The position numbers and the translations under genes are program-made. Below, piece after piece: positions 22,777 through 24,075 of a DNA stretch of 24,075 nucleotides. This DNA comes from Candidatus Treponema faecavium (GTDB lineage Bacteria > Spirochaetota > Spirochaetia > Treponematales > Treponemataceae). The DNA lies in NCBI GenBank assembly GCA_019113455.1, contig DXHG01000175.1:1-24075 (forward strand). The letters run 5' to 3'. Every line of letters begins with the position of its first letter. Position 1 is the first letter of the stretch. The notes beneath the pieces were generated by a model. The model saw only the letters and a list, made by a program, of their open reading frames with translations. It ran no database searches and was not told the DNA's origin.

Positions 22777-22887
22777 TATTTTGATGAAAATCGGGAAGCT
22801 GTGTGCAGATTCTCGGTAAAACGGGATATGGCAGACTAAGCGATAGAATGCGATTAGTAACAGACAAATACGTTTGGAGGAAGGTGC

Positions 22888-23877
22888 ATGAAAAAACAGA
22901 TGTGCGCAGCGCTTTTGTGCCTTTTTGCTGCTGTTCTGGCGGCGGAAACAAATCTTGAAGAGCTGGCAAAATCCGTGGCGGCAGATAAGAACACGCGCGC
23001 GCCCGGAGACGCTGCCGCACCGGGGCTTGTTTATACTATTTCTATACAGACCATGGAGGATATAAAAGAACTGTACCGTGAAAGCCCGTATATGCTCTCG
23101 ATTCCGGTGCGGCAGATTCTTGAGCGCGACGGAGATATTTCGTGTGCGGATCTGTTTGCGCTGCTGAATTCCGACCGGGCGTATATCCTTGATCAGTTTT
23201 TTTCCATATCGCTGGCGGACGGTTCATACCAAAAGATACGGAGCGCATCCGCAAATATTGGAGAAGCGGCTTTTTTTACGCCGCATGACGGGCTGTTTGT
23301 CTCAGACCCGTTCAGTTACGGCCTCTTTCTTTTGGATGACGGCGCGGTATGCCGGTTTGAGCTGCAGACCGATATTGCCGGAAACTATGACGCGCTTGAC
23401 CGCGTATGGACGGCGTTCCCTGAATTGACGTATAAAAAAGACGGCTACTGGTATTGGAAAAGCCGCAGCTCGCTCTATGCGTTTGTGCAGCTTATGGAAG
23501 CGCATGACGAACGGCTTCCCGCGGAGTTGCTTGAGCTGCAGACGGCATGGGAATATATTGCCGGGCATCTTGAAATTGACGGAGAGCGGGCGGTGTTTTG
23601 CGGCGGTGCGCCGGGACCGGACATACGGCTGAATGCCGTTATGACCGTGTCCGATAATCTGCGGTTGAGGACAGCAGAAGGGCTTGAGTCTCCGGCGCTC
23701 GTCACGCTGGCAGCAGGCAGCCGGGTAAAAATCCGTGCGTTCGGGCGAGCCGCTTTTATAGACGGCATCATATCGTACTGGGTGCGCGCCGAGGTTCTTC
23801 CCGGCGCGCAGGATACGGACGGCCATGCGGTGCCGGCAGGCACCACCGGCTGGTGCTTCGGCGGTTACGCGGAGTAA
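22888..23877 (+). CDS. exported protein with C-terminal SH3-like domain
   Basis: The 329-residue product has a signal peptide (basic MKK, core CAALLCLFAAVLA, cut near LAA-ET), so it is probably periplasmic or surface-located. The central part (about 45-230) has no family I recognise. The C-terminal part (about 252-329) looks like a bacterial SH3 domain of the treponemal type: DNLRLRTAEG, a middle VKIRAFG strand, YWVRAEV and the terminal TTGWCFGGY. Such domains bind peptidoglycan or peptides in other exported proteins. GGAGG lies at 22876-22880, 7 nt before the ATG, behind a strong promoter. A second exported protein gene follows 73 bp later. The role is unknown. Confidence 0.8.
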   Translation: MKKQMCAALLCLFAAVLAAETNLEELAKSVAADKNTRAPGDAAAPGLVYTISIQTMEDIKELYRESPYMLSIPVRQILERDGDISCADLFALLNSDRAYILDQFFSISLADGSYQKIRSASANIGEAAFFTPHDGLFVSDPFSYGLFLLDDGAVCRFELQTDIAGNYDALDRVWTAFPELTYKKDGYWYWKSRSSLYAFVQLMEAHDERLPAELLELQTAWEYIAGHLEIDGERAVFCGGAPGPDIRLNAVMTVSDNLRLRTAEGLESPALVTLAAGSRVKIRAFGRAAFIDGIISYWVRAEVLPGAQDTDGHAVPAGTTGWCFGGYAE

Positions 23878-23950
23878 TGCAGTACACAGACCGGCATAAC
23901 CGGACTGCAATATACGGCTTGAAATACAGCAGAAAAAAGGAGTAAAAGGT

Positions 23951-24075
23951 ATGCGTATCAGGAATGAAAACCGTACAACAAAACTGGGTTGGGCAGTATG
24001 CGCGCTCTTCTTATGCGCAGCGCTGTGCACGGCGCACACGCTGTCTGATGAGGAACTGCACATGGTGCGGCTGTT
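23951..24075 (+). CDS. exported protein, 5' part only
   Basis: This is the start of a gene cut by the window end; 41 residues are visible. A basic n-region (MRIRNENRTTK) and a hydrophobic core (WAVCALFLCAALCTA) form a signal peptide with a probable cut near CTA-HT. AAGGAG lies at 23937-23942, 8 nt before the ATG. It is co-directional with the SH3-domain gene and may be in the same transcript. Family cannot be told from this fragment. Confidence 0.65.
   Translation, partial: MRIRNENRTTKLGWAVCALFLCAALCTAHTLSDEELHMVRL

Noticed and set aside
22561..22839. Separate small gene or pseudogene downstream of the acyltransferase
   Set aside because: It starts inside the acyltransferase in another frame, has no ribosome binding site, resembles no family I know, and contains a near-perfect promoter for the next gene.
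21944..23020. Long minus-strand open frame (358 codons)
   Set aside because: It crosses the acyltransferase, a promoter and the SH3-protein start, with Arg/His/Pro/Gln-rich antisense composition and no ribosome binding site.
23878..23909. Terminator after the SH3-domain protein gene
   Set aside because: TGCAGT/ACTGCA can pair, but the inner part has a 7-nt asymmetric bulge and there is no T-tract.

Overview
The window looks like a mid-GC spirochaete, most likely a Treponema-type genome. The main evidence is one long co-directional flagellar export, motor and regulation operon in the order flbD-motA-motB-fliL-fliM-fliY-fliO-fliP-fliQ-fliR-flhB-flhA-flhF-flhG-(membrane protein)-fliA-fapA-(small protein)-SwrB-like. 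It uses a FliY-type C-ring protein and a WhiG/FliA-type sigma factor. Genus assignment is from gene order and family resemblance only; no search was run.

Left flank (1-4131): an accessory or metabolic region. It holds a GNAT acetyltransferase, a solitary Mrr-type (type IV) restriction endonuclease with lower GC than its neighbours and an apparently leaderless promoter, and a convergent aldo/keto-reductase-like protein with two C-terminal [4Fe-4S] motifs but without the usual AKR catalytic Tyr and Lys. A LysR-family regulator is divergent from that gene. The 419-bp divergent gap between the last two is rich in inverted and direct repeats.

Flagellar operon (about 4242-21479): this block of about 17 kb begins at flbD behind a sigma-28-like promoter (TTAA-N15-GCCGATAT) that overlaps a plausible sigma-70 promoter. 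It ends in a hairpin plus T-tract after the SwrB-like gene. The genes abut or overlap, apart from two breaks. One is a 133-bp motB-fliL spacer filled with five 18-bp tandem units, most of which can fold as a small hairpin. The other is a 122-bp flhG-downstream gap carrying two candidate sigma-70 promoters, which could drive fliA and the genes after it separately. fliO seems to use a rare ATT start codon. The products form the stator (MotA/B, FliL), the switch (FliM, FliY), the export gate (FliO/P/Q/R, FlhA, FlhB), the number and placement GTPase/ATPase pair (FlhF, FlhG) and the late sigma factor. Three accessory proteins at the tail recall the sigD-swrB end of the Bacillus fla/che operon.

Right flank (21480-24075): an integral-membrane acyltransferase (acyltransferase-3 family) is interrupted by a C10 tract and would be restored by C11 or C8, which is the pattern of a phase-variable surface-modification gene. 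It is followed by a strong sigma-70 promoter, an exported SH3-domain protein, and the start of a second exported protein that runs off the window.
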